A stretch of 64,000 nt of DNA. Origin: Blastopirellula retiformator. GTDB taxonomy: Bacteria; Planctomycetota; Planctomycetia; Pirellulales; Pirellulaceae. The notes beneath the pieces are model-generated. The model made no database searches, was not told the DNA's origin, and was given only the letters and a program-made list of their open reading frames with translations. The stretch covers positions 124,001-188,000 of the forward strand of contig NZ_SJPF01000005.1 in the NCBI RefSeq assembly GCF_007859755.1, in the 5' to 3' direction. Shown here piece by piece: positions 33,864 through 41,986 of this stretch (positions within the stretch are counted from its first letter, which is position 1; every line of letters starts with the position of its first letter). The translations under genes and the position numbers were made by a program.

Positions 33864-34235
33864 ATGTCAACCGTACCAGCCACCTCCGCTTTTTCGTCGA
33901 AGCTTGGCGAGCTATTGCGAAACGCCAAAGATCAGCTCAGCGGGCAATTCAGCTGGTCACTATTTGCTCACGTCGTGCTGACCTTCATCTGGGGCGCGAT
34001 GATCGCGGCCAAGGAGGAACTAACCAACTCCGGCGCTGTCAAAAAAGAGGCGGTTCTGAAGTGGGTCCAGTCGCTTCTCAAATACGCGGTCCCTCGCATT
34101 CCGCGGCCGTGGTGGCTGTTCTGGATGAAGAACCAGTCAGTGATCGATGTCCTGATGATGGTCGCCAGTGCGGCGATCGAGGTCTTCTACACGCAGAGTA
34201 CTGAGAAATTCAAGGGGTCGCCCGATGTTGCTTAA
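33864..34235 (+). CDS. Membrane protein, holin-like candidate
   Basis: 123 residues. Two likely membrane stretches (FSWSLFAHVVLTFIWGAMIAA, about 30-50, and VIDVLMMVASAAIEVFY, about 93-109) flank a basic amphipathic middle. Size and topology suit a holin, and peptidase and small membrane proteins follow, but there is no sequence signature. Overlaps the next gene by 11 bp. Confidence 0.55.
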   Translation: MSTVPATSAFSSKLGELLRNAKDQLSGQFSWSLFAHVVLTFIWGAMIAAKEELTNSGAVKKEAVLKWVQSLLKYAVPRIPRPWWLFWMKNQSVIDVLMMVASAAIEVFYTQSTEKFKGSPDVA

Positions 34236-34563
34236 CATCCTCTTCGGCCTAATGATCTTCCTGTTTGTCGGCGGTGGGCTTCTGGCGTTTGTCGTTATCG
34301 CGGTTGTGGCGTTCAGGTCGTTCGCTCAGTCGCCGACTCGGCCGATCGAGGTCACCACCGACCCGACGGCCGGGATGTCGCTGAAGCTGAAGAATCCGCC
34401 GCCCGATCACCCCGATCGCGAGAAACACTTTCGCGGATTGGCGGCCATGGTCGAAACTCTACATGGTCTCGGTCGATCGAAGGAAGATATTCGCGAAGTC
34501 GCCGAGCCAGTCGCCAAGGACGTTGTTGCCAAGCTGTTGGAGGGCCTACCCGATGAAGCTTAG
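34225..34563 (+). CDS. Single-span membrane protein
   Basis: 112 residues from the ATG at 34225 (AAGGGG 7 nt upstream). One long N-terminal membrane segment (ILFGLMIFLFVGGGLLAFVVIAVVAF) and a soluble charged tail. It overlaps both neighbours by 11 bp, so it is translated as part of a coupled chain. Confidence 0.6.
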   Translation: MLLNILFGLMIFLFVGGGLLAFVVIAVVAFRSFAQSPTRPIEVTTDPTAGMSLKLKNPPPDHPDREKHFRGLAAMVETLHGLGRSKEDIREVAEPVAKDVVAKLLEGLPDEA

Positions 34564-35059
34564 CACCCTCGGTTTTCTGCTGTCTGGCCTGATGATGGTC
34601 GGTGGTTGCACGGCGGGTTCCGCCTATCTGGCGATCAGTCTCGCTGGCGTCACGGCCGAAGAACAGTTGCCGAACCCTGGTGAGCCTGACCTGCGCCCTG
34701 CGTTTGAGCAAGCCGACCATGAGAAGCTCGCCGAAACCATCCAAGACGCCATCGACTTCGCCGACGTCAATGACGAGGTCGCCAAGATCCTGGAGGCAGA
34801 CGGCAACAGCACCGAACCGCAGTTCACGACTGGTATCGCGGCCAGCAACCTCCGCAAGCTGACGATCTTTTGGGAACGCGGCGAAAGCTTCTACCGCTAC
34901 GACTACCCGAAGCTGAAGGACATCTGCGGCGGCTACCTCAACAAGAAGTTCCAGGGCGATCAAGGTAAGCTGCTGCCGGAACATCGCGCCCAGCTGGTCG
35001 AAGCCCACCGTCAAATCGCCAAGTCCGCCCGGTTCGCCGCCCAAGAATTGAGTCAATGA
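34553..35059 (+). CDS. Putative lipoprotein of the lysis/envelope block
   Basis: 168 residues. The N-terminus is a lipoprotein signal: short start, hydrophobic stretch, then a VGGC lipobox at about 16-19. The mature part is acidic and helical (HEKLAETIQDAIDFADVNDE). An outer-membrane lipoprotein next to a single-span inner-membrane protein would fit a spanin pair, but no family match is claimed. Confidence 0.6.
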   Translation: MKLSTLGFLLSGLMMVGGCTAGSAYLAISLAGVTAEEQLPNPGEPDLRPAFEQADHEKLAETIQDAIDFADVNDEVAKILEADGNSTEPQFTTGIAASNLRKLTIFWERGESFYRYDYPKLKDICGGYLNKKFQGDQGKLLPEHRAQLVEAHRQIAKSARFAAQELSQ

Positions 35060-36222
35060 GCAACATCGCGAAACTTCTGATTGCCGGCTCCGTAGCCCTG
35101 ATCATTGCGCTGATCGCGGGGGCTACGGCTTTCCTCGCTATGTCCGGCCACGATGGCCCCGTACGCGTCGCGCCTGTTGCGCAGGACGTTGCTCAGGCCG
35201 ACGCGGGGCCATCTTCTGATGTGCTGCCCGACAAGGACCAGCCGGCTGCAGCACTGTTCGGCTACAAGCCACAGCCGAACGCAACTCGGCAGTTCTTGGC
35301 AACGCTCGAGAAGCCGACGCTACGACAAGCGGCTCCTGATTTATTCAAAGCGCGTGGTCCGCCAACGAAAGCGGTGTTGCTCTACCGGGCTCTCTACAAG
35401 GCCCACCACGACACGTTCAAGACCGACTGGGTTTGTCCACGACAGGGCATAGGTGATTGCGTAAGCTTCGGTTGGGCGCACGGCGCCGACATCCACCTGG
35501 CGGTCATGTACCTCCGCGGCGACTCGGCCGAGTGGAAGCCCGTTGCGACCGAAAGCATCTACGGCGGTTCGCGAGTCGAGGCTCGTAATCGTGATCGCGG
35601 AGGATACTCCGACGGCAGCTATGGCGGCGCTGCGGCGAAGTGGGTTCGTGACCATGGCCTGATCTTTCGCGATGAATACGATGTCGATGGGCTCAAGGTT
35701 GACCTAACGACCTATTCGTCGGCTCGCGCCAAAGACTGGGGCAACTACGGCAACGGTGGTCGCGACGATAACGGTCGACTCGATCGAGAAGCGAAGAAGA
35801 GCCCGGTTCGCGATGTGGCGTTGGTTCGCAACTTCGAGGAAGCGGCGGCCGCGATTGAGAGCGGCTACCCAATTCCGGTCTGTAGCGGCCAAGGCTTCAG
35901 CAGTCGACGAGACGATCAGGGATTTAGCCGAGCAGCCGGCAGCTGGTCGCACTGCATGTGCTTTACGGCGGTTCGTTACGATCGTCGCGGCTTGCTTTGC
36001 CAAAACAGCTGGGGACCTGGCTGGGTCGACGGGCCAAAGTGGCCGGATGATCAACCTGACGGCTCCTTCTGGGTCGATGAGGCTACGGTCAACCACATGC
36101 TGCGCGGCCAAGACTCCTTCTCGGTCAGCGGCTATGGCGGCTTCCCGTTCAAGCCAATTAACAACACCGACTGGGTGAGGGCTCACCAGCCGGAGGAAAC
36201 TATTTACGCTCTTGCTCCATAG
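35056..36222 (+). CDS. Papain-like (C1) cysteine peptidase, membrane-anchored or secreted
   Basis: 388 residues. A hydrophobic N-terminus (about 5-28) is a signal anchor. The catalytic domain shows QGIGDCVSFGWA (Gln and nucleophile Cys, about 131-141), GSWSHCMCF (His, about 296) and CQNSWGPGW (Asn, about 315), the papain order. It overlaps the lipoprotein gene by 4 bp. Such peptidases are common in planctomycete genomes, whose walls and surface layers are protein-rich. A lysis or envelope-penetration role in the phage is inference. Confidence 0.8.
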   Translation: MSNIAKLLIAGSVALIIALIAGATAFLAMSGHDGPVRVAPVAQDVAQADAGPSSDVLPDKDQPAAALFGYKPQPNATRQFLATLEKPTLRQAAPDLFKARGPPTKAVLLYRALYKAHHDTFKTDWVCPRQGIGDCVSFGWAHGADIHLAVMYLRGDSAEWKPVATESIYGGSRVEARNRDRGGYSDGSYGGAAAKWVRDHGLIFRDEYDVDGLKVDLTTYSSARAKDWGNYGNGGRDDNGRLDREAKKSPVRDVALVRNFEEAAAAIESGYPIPVCSGQGFSSRRDDQGFSRAAGSWSHCMCFTAVRYDRRGLLCQNSWGPGWVDGPKWPDDQPDGSFWVDEATVNHMLRGQDSFSVSGYGGFPFKPINNTDWVRAHQPEETIYALAP

Positions 36223-36230
36223 GTGATGCG

Positions 36231-36575
36231 ATGAAATGGCTGATTGCTGGCTTGATTACTTGCGTGCTGGTTATGTCTTTGCTGACGCTGTCGCTGGGCG
36301 CCTATATCGTCGTCGACGCTGGCCGCGACACGGTCAATGAACTGAAGGATGGGCACGCGGACGATACGCTGATCGGCGGCTTGGGTCGCGTGATTCTCAA
36401 CCGGATCTACACCCGCATGGGTCGCGATCGCAAGAGTGAGTCACCTGAGTCACCTGAGCCACAGCCCGCACTTGTCGAGCAGCACCGAAACGCGCAGCAC
36501 TACGGCTACACGATGAAGCCGCACGAGTTTTTGCAGAACGAAAACGAACCGATCGACTTTAAGGAGGGCTGGTAA
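36231..36575 (+). CDS. Single-span membrane protein
   Basis: 114 residues: an N-terminal membrane segment (LIAGLITCVLVMSLLTLSLGAYIVV) and a charged, Pro/Ser-rich tail with SPESPEPQ. Follows the peptidase by 8 bp. Function unknown; topology is i-spanin-like without an obvious coiled coil. Confidence 0.55.
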   Translation: MKWLIAGLITCVLVMSLLTLSLGAYIVVDAGRDTVNELKDGHADDTLIGGLGRVILNRIYTRMGRDRKSESPESPEPQPALVEQHRNAQHYGYTMKPHEFLQNENEPIDFKEGW

Positions 36576-36576
36576 C

Positions 36577-36840
36577 GTGGGCGAATACTGGAAAAGCAAA
36601 TTCGACGCCGCCATTGTCGCGATCGCGATCGCGTCGGGCGCTGCTGGCGGTCGCATGACCGTGGAAAATCCGCAACCTCAACCCGTGAAGTGCGAGTGCT
36701 GCCGATGCTGCCACGAAACGACCGACGCCAAGCCCGAAAAAGGGCAAGAAGGAACCAACGTTGGACAGCGCCCGATCGATCCGCTTCCCGACGTCGACAA
36801 GCCGTTCATCGACGCCAAGTCCCCGACTACGGGGCAATAA
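36577..36840 (+). CDS. Small protein with cysteine cluster
   Basis: 87 residues starting with GTG. A weakly hydrophobic N-terminal helix (FDAAIVAIAIASGAAGG) is followed by CECCRCC, four cysteines in seven residues plus one more nearby, and a Pro/Asp-rich tail. May be secreted and metal- or disulfide-binding. A thioredoxin-like protein is encoded just downstream. Confidence 0.5.
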   Translation: MGEYWKSKFDAAIVAIAIASGAAGGRMTVENPQPQPVKCECCRCCHETTDAKPEKGQEGTNVGQRPIDPLPDVDKPFIDAKSPTTGQ

Positions 36841-36926
36841 TTCGGGCACTGGTTATTGTCGCGATCACGATTGTCGGCACTGTTGCCGGCCTTCTTTATT
36901 TCTCTCCTCCGATAGGACCGAAGTAG

Positions 36927-37487
36927 ATGAGACCCATTGCCCTGCTGATCCTGGCCCTGATCGCCACCACCGCCAACGCTGACCCAGTTCGCTCTCACGC
37001 GGCCGGCTTGATGGCACAGGCAGCCACGCTTGCGGCGACCGGAGCCCCTGACCTGGTGATCCCAGCCGAACCTGAAATCCAGCCCGTCAGCCTCGTCAGC
37101 TACGCAGAAGCCTACAAGCTCTACAAGAGCGAGCGGAAACCGATGGTGGTGATGGTGGGCGCCGCGTGGTGCCGCTACTGCCCAGCGGTCAAAGCCGAGT
37201 TGATGCGGATGCTAAAGCAAGGCGAGTTTGACGACGCTTCGCTGGTGCTACTGGACTGGGACGCGAATCGGCGAGACGCAACGTCGGTGGCGGGAAGACG
37301 GCCCGGCTTGCCCTATTTGCGAGTCTACTACACTCGCGACGGGCGGCCGAAATCCGCCAAGGCTGGATCGACCAAAGAAATCGGCGGTCTGCTGAAGCAA
37401 TCGAACCGGCTCGATGCGCCGCCGAAGAAAGCCGCTCGAGTCGAGCCGGTTCGCCAGGCGGTTTATTGTCGTTCGTGTAGCCGGTGA
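36927..37487 (+). CDS. Exported thioredoxin-fold protein
   Basis: 186 residues with an N-terminal signal peptide (MRPIALLILALIATTANA, predicted cut near residue 18). The thioredoxin domain has VVMVGAAWCRYCPAVKAEL with the redox CxxC at about 81-84 and a GLPYLRVYY cis-proline segment. The C-terminal tail ends YCRSCSR. It could act as an oxidoreductase for disulfide-bonded envelope or virion proteins such as the Cys-rich neighbours. Confidence 0.75.
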   Translation: MRPIALLILALIATTANADPVRSHAAGLMAQAATLAATGAPDLVIPAEPEIQPVSLVSYAEAYKLYKSERKPMVVMVGAAWCRYCPAVKAELMRMLKQGEFDDASLVLLDWDANRRDATSVAGRRPGLPYLRVYYTRDGRPKSAKAGSTKEIGGLLKQSNRLDAPPKKAARVEPVRQAVYCRSCSR

Positions 37488-37555
37488 CCGCCTTTGCCCA
37501 ATTCCTGCTAGGCGTCAAGCTCGCAGCGTTGATGGCGGTCGCAGGGAGATTGTGA
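37484..37555 (+). CDS. Possible 23-residue membrane peptide
   Basis: GTG start in a GTGA overlap with the thioredoxin-like gene. The peptide (VTAFAQFLLGVKLAALMAVA and three more residues) is mostly hydrophobic and ends 1 bp before the next ATG. Supported only by composition and tight packing. Confidence 0.35.
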   Translation: MTAFAQFLLGVKLAALMAVAGRL

Positions 37556-37556
37556 A

Positions 37557-37754
37557 ATGACTGAATCGCAGATTTTTTGCACAGCCTTTGTTTACCTCTG
37601 GATTACCGTCGCGGTTGGCTGGCGTTACTTGGCGCGCAATGCCAAATATATGCTCAACACGTTCGATCCTTTTGTTGCCGTAGCTGTAGCCTTGTTCTGG
37701 CCAGTCACCGTCACGGTCGTTTATTTTTTCGACGAAACGAAGCGAGTCCAGTAG
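37557..37754 (+). CDS. Two-span small membrane protein
   Basis: 65 residues with two hydrophobic segments (IFCTAFVYLWITVAVGWRYL and VAVAVALFWPVTVTVVYFF) joined by a basic loop. Holin-like size and topology. Part of a chain of tiny overlapping membrane genes. Confidence 0.6.
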   Translation: MTESQIFCTAFVYLWITVAVGWRYLARNAKYMLNTFDPFVAVAVALFWPVTVTVVYFFDETKRVQ

Positions 37755-37814
37755 GTGCTAATCATTCCCACGCGTCGGTTTTTTGTCACTGCTGTTATTG
37801 CGGGGCTCATGTGA
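37755..37814 (+). CDS. Possible 19-residue membrane peptide
   Basis: GTG start immediately after the preceding stop. The peptide (LIIPTRRFFVTAVIAGLM) is hydrophobic, and its TGA overlaps the next ATG (TGATG). May serve mainly to couple translation. Confidence 0.3.
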   Translation: MLIIPTRRFFVTAVIAGLM

Positions 37815-37990
37815 TGCTCACCACCCTAGCCATCGTCACCGGGTTCGTAACCCTTGCAGTTGCCTCACTCACCAGATGGGTGTGGCTCCTGCATCGCGAA
37901 AATACGCAGTTGATCCAAGTTGTCCGCCAGCAGCGACACAGCATCATGCGCTTAGAGACGGAGCGTGAGTGGAAGTCGAAGGAGATCTAG
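37814..37990 (+). CDS. Single-span protein with short coiled coil, spanin-like
   Basis: 58 residues. An N-terminal membrane segment (LTTLAIVTGFVTLAVASL) is followed by a charged helix (HRENTQLIQVVRQQRHSIMRLETERE). This is the layout of inner-membrane spanins, though shorter. Ends exactly at the start of the next gene. Confidence 0.5.
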   Translation: MLTTLAIVTGFVTLAVASLTRWVWLLHRENTQLIQVVRQQRHSIMRLETEREWKSKEI

Positions 37991-38437
37991 ATGGCCAATA
38001 GCAAGGAATGGGACAAGTTCGTATGGCTGGCTGTGATCGCCGCGATTGTCGGCCTATGCGTATTTGGCGGCCTCACCTGTGCAATCGTCAGCGCCGCCGA
38101 AACGCACACTCCAGCCGTCCATGACCGCGTCGACCTGATCGAAGTTAACCACCTCTACGACTGCGGCGGCCGGCATGTGCTCGACCAGATTATTTTCTGG
38201 GACTGGGACCGCGATCGCTTCACCGTGCGTGCCTGGCGGTTGATCAAAGACGGTAACTGTTTGCCGCGCCGTAACCGTAACGGCGTGTACGTCAGTTACT
38301 GGCGTGATATGTACACCATGCGTAAGGTGGTGGCGCCACGAAAGCGTGAGACGTGGACGAACTACGATCCGGAGGTTGCGGATCGGGAAGTTTTGCCGAT
38401 GGATTGTCGGTGGGGGTTGGTTCGATGCGCGGACTAG
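37991..38437 (+). CDS. Membrane-anchored hypothetical protein
   Basis: 148 residues with an N-terminal membrane segment (VWLAVIAAIVGLCVFGGLTCAIV) and an exported aromatic, Arg-rich domain (HVLDQIIFWDWDRDRFTVRAWRLI...GVYVSYWRDMYTMRKV) with four cysteines. No family recognised. Overlaps the next gene by 13 bp. Confidence 0.6.
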   Translation: MANSKEWDKFVWLAVIAAIVGLCVFGGLTCAIVSAAETHTPAVHDRVDLIEVNHLYDCGGRHVLDQIIFWDWDRDRFTVRAWRLIKDGNCLPRRNRNGVYVSYWRDMYTMRKVVAPRKRETWTNYDPEVADREVLPMDCRWGLVRCAD

Positions 38438-39732
38438 GAATGGGAGTTGGGCTGACGAAGAAGCGGAGCGGCACGGCATTTGATCCGCTCTCGCTAAGCG
38501 GCTTGGCGTGCTTGTGCGACGACCAGTCGGTGCGAGCCACTCAGGCCGATGGCACGGTTCCGGTGACTGCCGATGGTCAGTATGTGCGCTATTGGCAAGA
38601 TCGCAGCGGCAATGACCGAAGCCCCAACGCCACTGGTTTTTTTCCAAGCAGCTTGACGATTGGAACGACGCCAGCGATCAGGTTTGGTGGGATACATAGG
38701 CTGAGCGCCGATTGGACTCCTGGCGACCTGAACGACTTCTCGACTCACTGGCTGGCGAAAAGCACACGAGTCAACTGGAACGCCGGCTTGAATCTGCGCA
38801 ACACTAGCACATCCGCCACAGCTGCCCACTACCCAGACGTGTTAGACCGAATGCGTTTTGGGACATCGAATAACGGCCACTTACGCTACACGTCTGGAGT
38901 GGAACCGCATTTATTTTCGGTAGTGCGAGAAAGCGAGGTGATTAAGTTTTACTTCGATGGCATTTTGTTTCATACGGCTGCCAACACGGACACTGTCACA
39001 CCACAAACAATCCGTTTTCCGCAAGAACCATCTAGCGGAACTGGCCAATGGGATTTGTTGATGCTGGCGGTGGCGACCGCAGCGCACAGCCAGGCCGACA
39101 TCACGTCCATGGTCAGCTACTACCGCGCACAAATGGATGCCTACGCCAGACCAGCAGTTGGCGCGATCTGGTTGAGTAATTCGTTGGGCACGGCGATCTA
39201 TACCATTACGACCGGCAGTCTGCCCTATCTTGTGCAGTTAGAGACAACAGGCGTTGACGACGTTACGAACTATTCACTCACCGGTAAAAAGACGCCGGAG
39301 ATGATCGCTGACTTTGATGAGGTCGCAACCAAGCTGATCGCGATTCCAGAGCAGGCGGTCGTTGTTGTTTTCGAAGGCACGAATGACATTCGGGTCAATG
39401 GCATAAGTGGTGCTACGGCTGCTGCGAACCTGTTTAGTCTCTGCGATACTATACGGGCAGCCCATCCGGCGGCCAAGATCGTGTTAGTTACTTTGATTGA
39501 CAGATACGACGTAGATCACAGCATTTTGACCGCCTGTAATGACATTCTGAAGGCGGACTGGCCTGACCATGCCGATGCACTAGCCGACCTGACTGGCATA
39601 GCGGCGGTATCGGCCGAAAACGCGGCGTCGGACCCGACCAATTTTGTCGACGGTATTCATTTGAGTGAGATTGGGCAGCTAACAATCACGGGCACGATTG
39701 CCGCTGCGATTGAGTCTGCGCTGGCGAGCTAG
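38425..39732 (+). CDS. SGNH/GDSL-hydrolase protein with N-terminal beta domain
   Basis: 435 residues. The N-terminal 230 or so residues resemble a LamG/concanavalin-like jelly roll (FGGIHRLSADWTPGDLNDFSTHWL). The C-terminal part is SGNH-type: a Ser in SNSLG (about 249), Asn in FEGTNDIR (about 318) and DGIHLSEIG (Asp-His, about 408-411). SGNH enzymes remove acyl groups from sugars or lipids. Position between the envelope block and the terminase suggests a virion or lysis hydrolase that modifies host surface polymers. Confidence 0.75.
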   Translation: MRGLGMGVGLTKKRSGTAFDPLSLSGLACLCDDQSVRATQADGTVPVTADGQYVRYWQDRSGNDRSPNATGFFPSSLTIGTTPAIRFGGIHRLSADWTPGDLNDFSTHWLAKSTRVNWNAGLNLRNTSTSATAAHYPDVLDRMRFGTSNNGHLRYTSGVEPHLFSVVRESEVIKFYFDGILFHTAANTDTVTPQTIRFPQEPSSGTGQWDLLMLAVATAAHSQADITSMVSYYRAQMDAYARPAVGAIWLSNSLGTAIYTITTGSLPYLVQLETTGVDDVTNYSLTGKKTPEMIADFDEVATKLIAIPEQAVVVVFEGTNDIRVNGISGATAAANLFSLCDTIRAAHPAAKIVLVTLIDRYDVDHSILTACNDILKADWPDHADALADLTGIAAVSAENAASDPTNFVDGIHLSEIGQLTITGTIAAAIESALAS

Positions 39733-39946
39733 AGGCCAAACACGAGGCCCCAGAGGCAGTAGATCATGAGCGGCACAGAGAATAGTAAGCCGATGACCGC
39801 AGGCCAGAAGTTGTTTGGCGGTGGTTCGGGTCTCTGTTTTTACAGCAGCCATATCGTGGGGCTGGTATTGACCCAAAGGGGTGGCGGTAAAAACGCTTGG
39901 TTTGTTGGAATTTATTGGGTTTGGCAAAGGTTTTTTTGGAGACGAC
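39733..39946. other. Noncoding gap before late structural genes
   Basis: 214 bp with no supported gene. On the minus strand, 39729-39852 would encode a 40-residue membrane peptide only if one A were removed from a run of five near 39835. Confidence 0.3.
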
Positions 39947-40261
39947 ATGCCAGGGGTACAGAACACGATCGGGAAGAACTTCTACACCTACCCGGTCACG
40001 CTTTCGACGACACCGACGAAATTGGCGACTTTGCTGAACATCACCAAGTTGCCAGACAACCAACTCCTTGGCGACGTCAAGCAGGTAACCTTCAGCGACG
40101 CCCAGGCAGGCTGCCAGCTTGGCGACTCGCGCGGAACGGCCTATGTCTCGATTCCGGAAGCGGGCCAGACGCTCGACGTGCCGGTCCTGAACGCCCTGGA
40201 GAAGGTTTACCTGAAGTCGTCGAGCGGCGAGCCCACGTTGGTTGTGATGGTCTACGCGTAA
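39947..40261 (+). CDS. Small hypothetical virion-associated protein
   Basis: 104 residues from the ATG at 39947, chosen for GGAGA 4-5 nt upstream; the frame is open further to 39881. A beta-rich sequence (NFYTYPVTLSTTPTKLATLL, then DVPVLNALEKVYLKSSSGEPTLVVMVYA) suggests a small head or decoration protein. Ends in a TAATG overlap with the next gene. Confidence 0.6.
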   Translation: MPGVQNTIGKNFYTYPVTLSTTPTKLATLLNITKLPDNQLLGDVKQVTFSDAQAGCQLGDSRGTAYVSIPEAGQTLDVPVLNALEKVYLKSSSGEPTLVVMVYA

Positions 40262-40812
40262 TGCGGTGGCAACGCAACGCACAAGGCAAGACGCTCGATC
40301 CAAGGCGACGTCGGCGCATTCGTCAGTGGCTCAACGAGGGCTACAAGAATCCAGAGTCGCGGCTGTTCGCCAACCCGACCGAGTACCAGAAAGACATGGA
40401 AATGGTCATGCGAGTAGTGAGAAAAAAGGGCTACCACATTCCGCAGCGAGCCTTTGACCTGGTGATCAATGTTCCGATGGACATCGCCGAAGACAAGCTC
40501 AAAGACAGTGAAGGCGGTCACGTTCCGGTAGAGGTGCAGCATCGCTTGCGAGCGTTGAACCTGCTTCGCATGGTGGTTAAGGACGCCCAGGAAATCGAGC
40601 TAATTGACGCCGAGCTTGAACTCCTACGGAAAGAGAGTAAGCCAGAAGTTTTCGTGCGAGAAGACGAAGAATTTTTCGGAAACGAAGCCCATGCGAAGGC
40701 CGAGCGCGAAAGCGAAGGAAGCGTTCAAAGCGAAGAACCGGCGGCGGGAGATCGTGCTGCCGAAAGCCCTACCGCACCAGAAGGAGGTTCTCCGGGATCC
40801 GCACCGGCATAA
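40261..40812 (+). CDS. terS: Probable terminase small subunit
   Basis: 183 residues. A basic N-terminus with helices (RRRRIRQWLNEGYKNPE), a helical middle and a charged C-terminal tail lie immediately before the terminase large subunit. The last 122 bp overlap that gene in another frame. The assignment is from position, size and composition, not from a signature. TerS recognises the packaging site. Confidence 0.6.
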   Translation: MRWQRNAQGKTLDPRRRRRIRQWLNEGYKNPESRLFANPTEYQKDMEMVMRVVRKKGYHIPQRAFDLVINVPMDIAEDKLKDSEGGHVPVEVQHRLRALNLLRMVVKDAQEIELIDAELELLRKESKPEVFVREDEEFFGNEAHAKAERESEGSVQSEEPAAGDRAAESPTAPEGGSPGSAPA

Positions 40813-41986
40813 GCGAGTCGTTTGCGGCCGACGTTGGGGCAAGACCGGCGCCGGGCTTCCGGCGGTCGTTAAAGGTCACGGCGACCCCAACCCGGCCAGT
40901 CGTCAGCACCTCAAGGGAGCGATCGACGGCGGCAATATCTGGTGGGTCGCGCCCACGTTCACGGTTGCCAAAAAGATCGAACGCGATCTTCGCCAGGCGT
41001 TTCGGTTTTCGGGCTACGAGTACATCAAGAGCGAGTGTCGCATCGACCTTCCGGGCGGCGGCTCGATCACGATTAAAACGGCCGCCAGCCCGGCCAGCTT
41101 GCGCGGCGACGGTCTCGACGGCATCACGATTGACGAAGCGGCATTCGTGGAAGAAGCGGTCTGGAAAGAAGCGCTGCGGCCGGCATTGTCCGATAAGCAG
41201 GGGTGGTCGCTCTTTCTAACAACACCGAACGGGCTCAACTGGGTGAAAGATCAATTCGACCTGGCCGAAGTCGATCCTGATTTCGCCTCCTGGCAACTGC
41301 CGTCGTCGCAAAATCCGCTGATGACCCCAGAGGAATTGCAGTCGGCCAAGCTGGACGTCGGCGAACGGGCCTACTCCCAGGAATATCTCGCTCAGTTCGT
41401 CGACACGGTCGGCGCCGAGTTTTCGGGCTACTATTTCCAGTTCCCCGACTTCTGGTTCGACGAGTGGCCGCACGAAAGCGACGTCTATCTCCGCGTGCTG
41501 GCCCTCGATCCCTCCAAGGGGAAGAGCGACAAGAGCGACTACTCCGCGTTCGTGCTGGCGACCCTGACCAACAGCGGTCACGTCTACCTCGACGCCGACC
41601 TGGAGCGCCGCGACGTTACCCGCATCGCTGCCAAGGCAGTCGAGATCGGATTGGCGTACCGGCCGCATGGCATGGTGGTCGAAACCAACCAGTTCCAGGA
41701 GCTTCTGGCCCACTTGATCCGACCGCTTGCCGCTGAAGCCGGCCTCAACTTCAAGGTTTTCGAGGCGAACAACACGGCGAACAAAACGGCCCGCATTCGC
41801 TCTGGCCTGACGCCCTACCTGTCGCGCGGCGAGCTCCATTTCAAACGCGATTCACCAGGGGCTCGGATGCTGGTCAAGCAGCTGCAGGAATTTCCGACCG
41901 GCGACTATGACGATGGCCCGGACGGTCTCGAGATGGGGATTCGACTTCTGGCCCACATCCTCAACGGTGGAGCCGGCAAGCTATGA
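40691..41986 (+). CDS. terL: Terminase large subunit
   Basis: 431 residues from the ATG at 40691. ATPase: CGRRWGKTGAG (Walker A, about 44-54), VAPTFTVAKKIERDL, GITIDEAAF (Walker B, about 144-152) and a LTTPNG coupling motif. Nuclease: LALDPSKGKSDKSDYSA, VVETNQFQELL and a C-terminal acidic DYDDGPDGLEMG. It cuts and packages concatemeric DNA. The overlap with the small subunit (122 bp) is longer than usual. An ATGA overlap joins it to the next small gene. Confidence 0.93.
   Translation: MRRPSAKAKEAFKAKNRRREIVLPKALPHQKEVLRDPHRHKRVVCGRRWGKTGAGLPAVVKGHGDPNPASRQHLKGAIDGGNIWWVAPTFTVAKKIERDLRQAFRFSGYEYIKSECRIDLPGGGSITIKTAASPASLRGDGLDGITIDEAAFVEEAVWKEALRPALSDKQGWSLFLTTPNGLNWVKDQFDLAEVDPDFASWQLPSSQNPLMTPEELQSAKLDVGERAYSQEYLAQFVDTVGAEFSGYYFQFPDFWFDEWPHESDVYLRVLALDPSKGKSDKSDYSAFVLATLTNSGHVYLDADLERRDVTRIAAKAVEIGLAYRPHGMVVETNQFQELLAHLIRPLAAEAGLNFKVFEANNTANKTARIRSGLTPYLSRGELHFKRDSPGARMLVKQLQEFPTGDYDDGPDGLEMGIRLLAHILNGGAGKL

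Noticed and set aside
36840-36926. Hydrophobic frame ending at 36926 (IVAITIVGTVAGLLYFSPP)
   Set aside because: It lacks a usable start codon after the preceding gene; possibly real but not supportable.
39766-40260. Long plus-strand frame from 39766 fused to the small terminase frame
   Set aside because: The composition (Arg/Gly/Pro-rich) is that of an out-of-frame shadow of the gene at 39947-40261.
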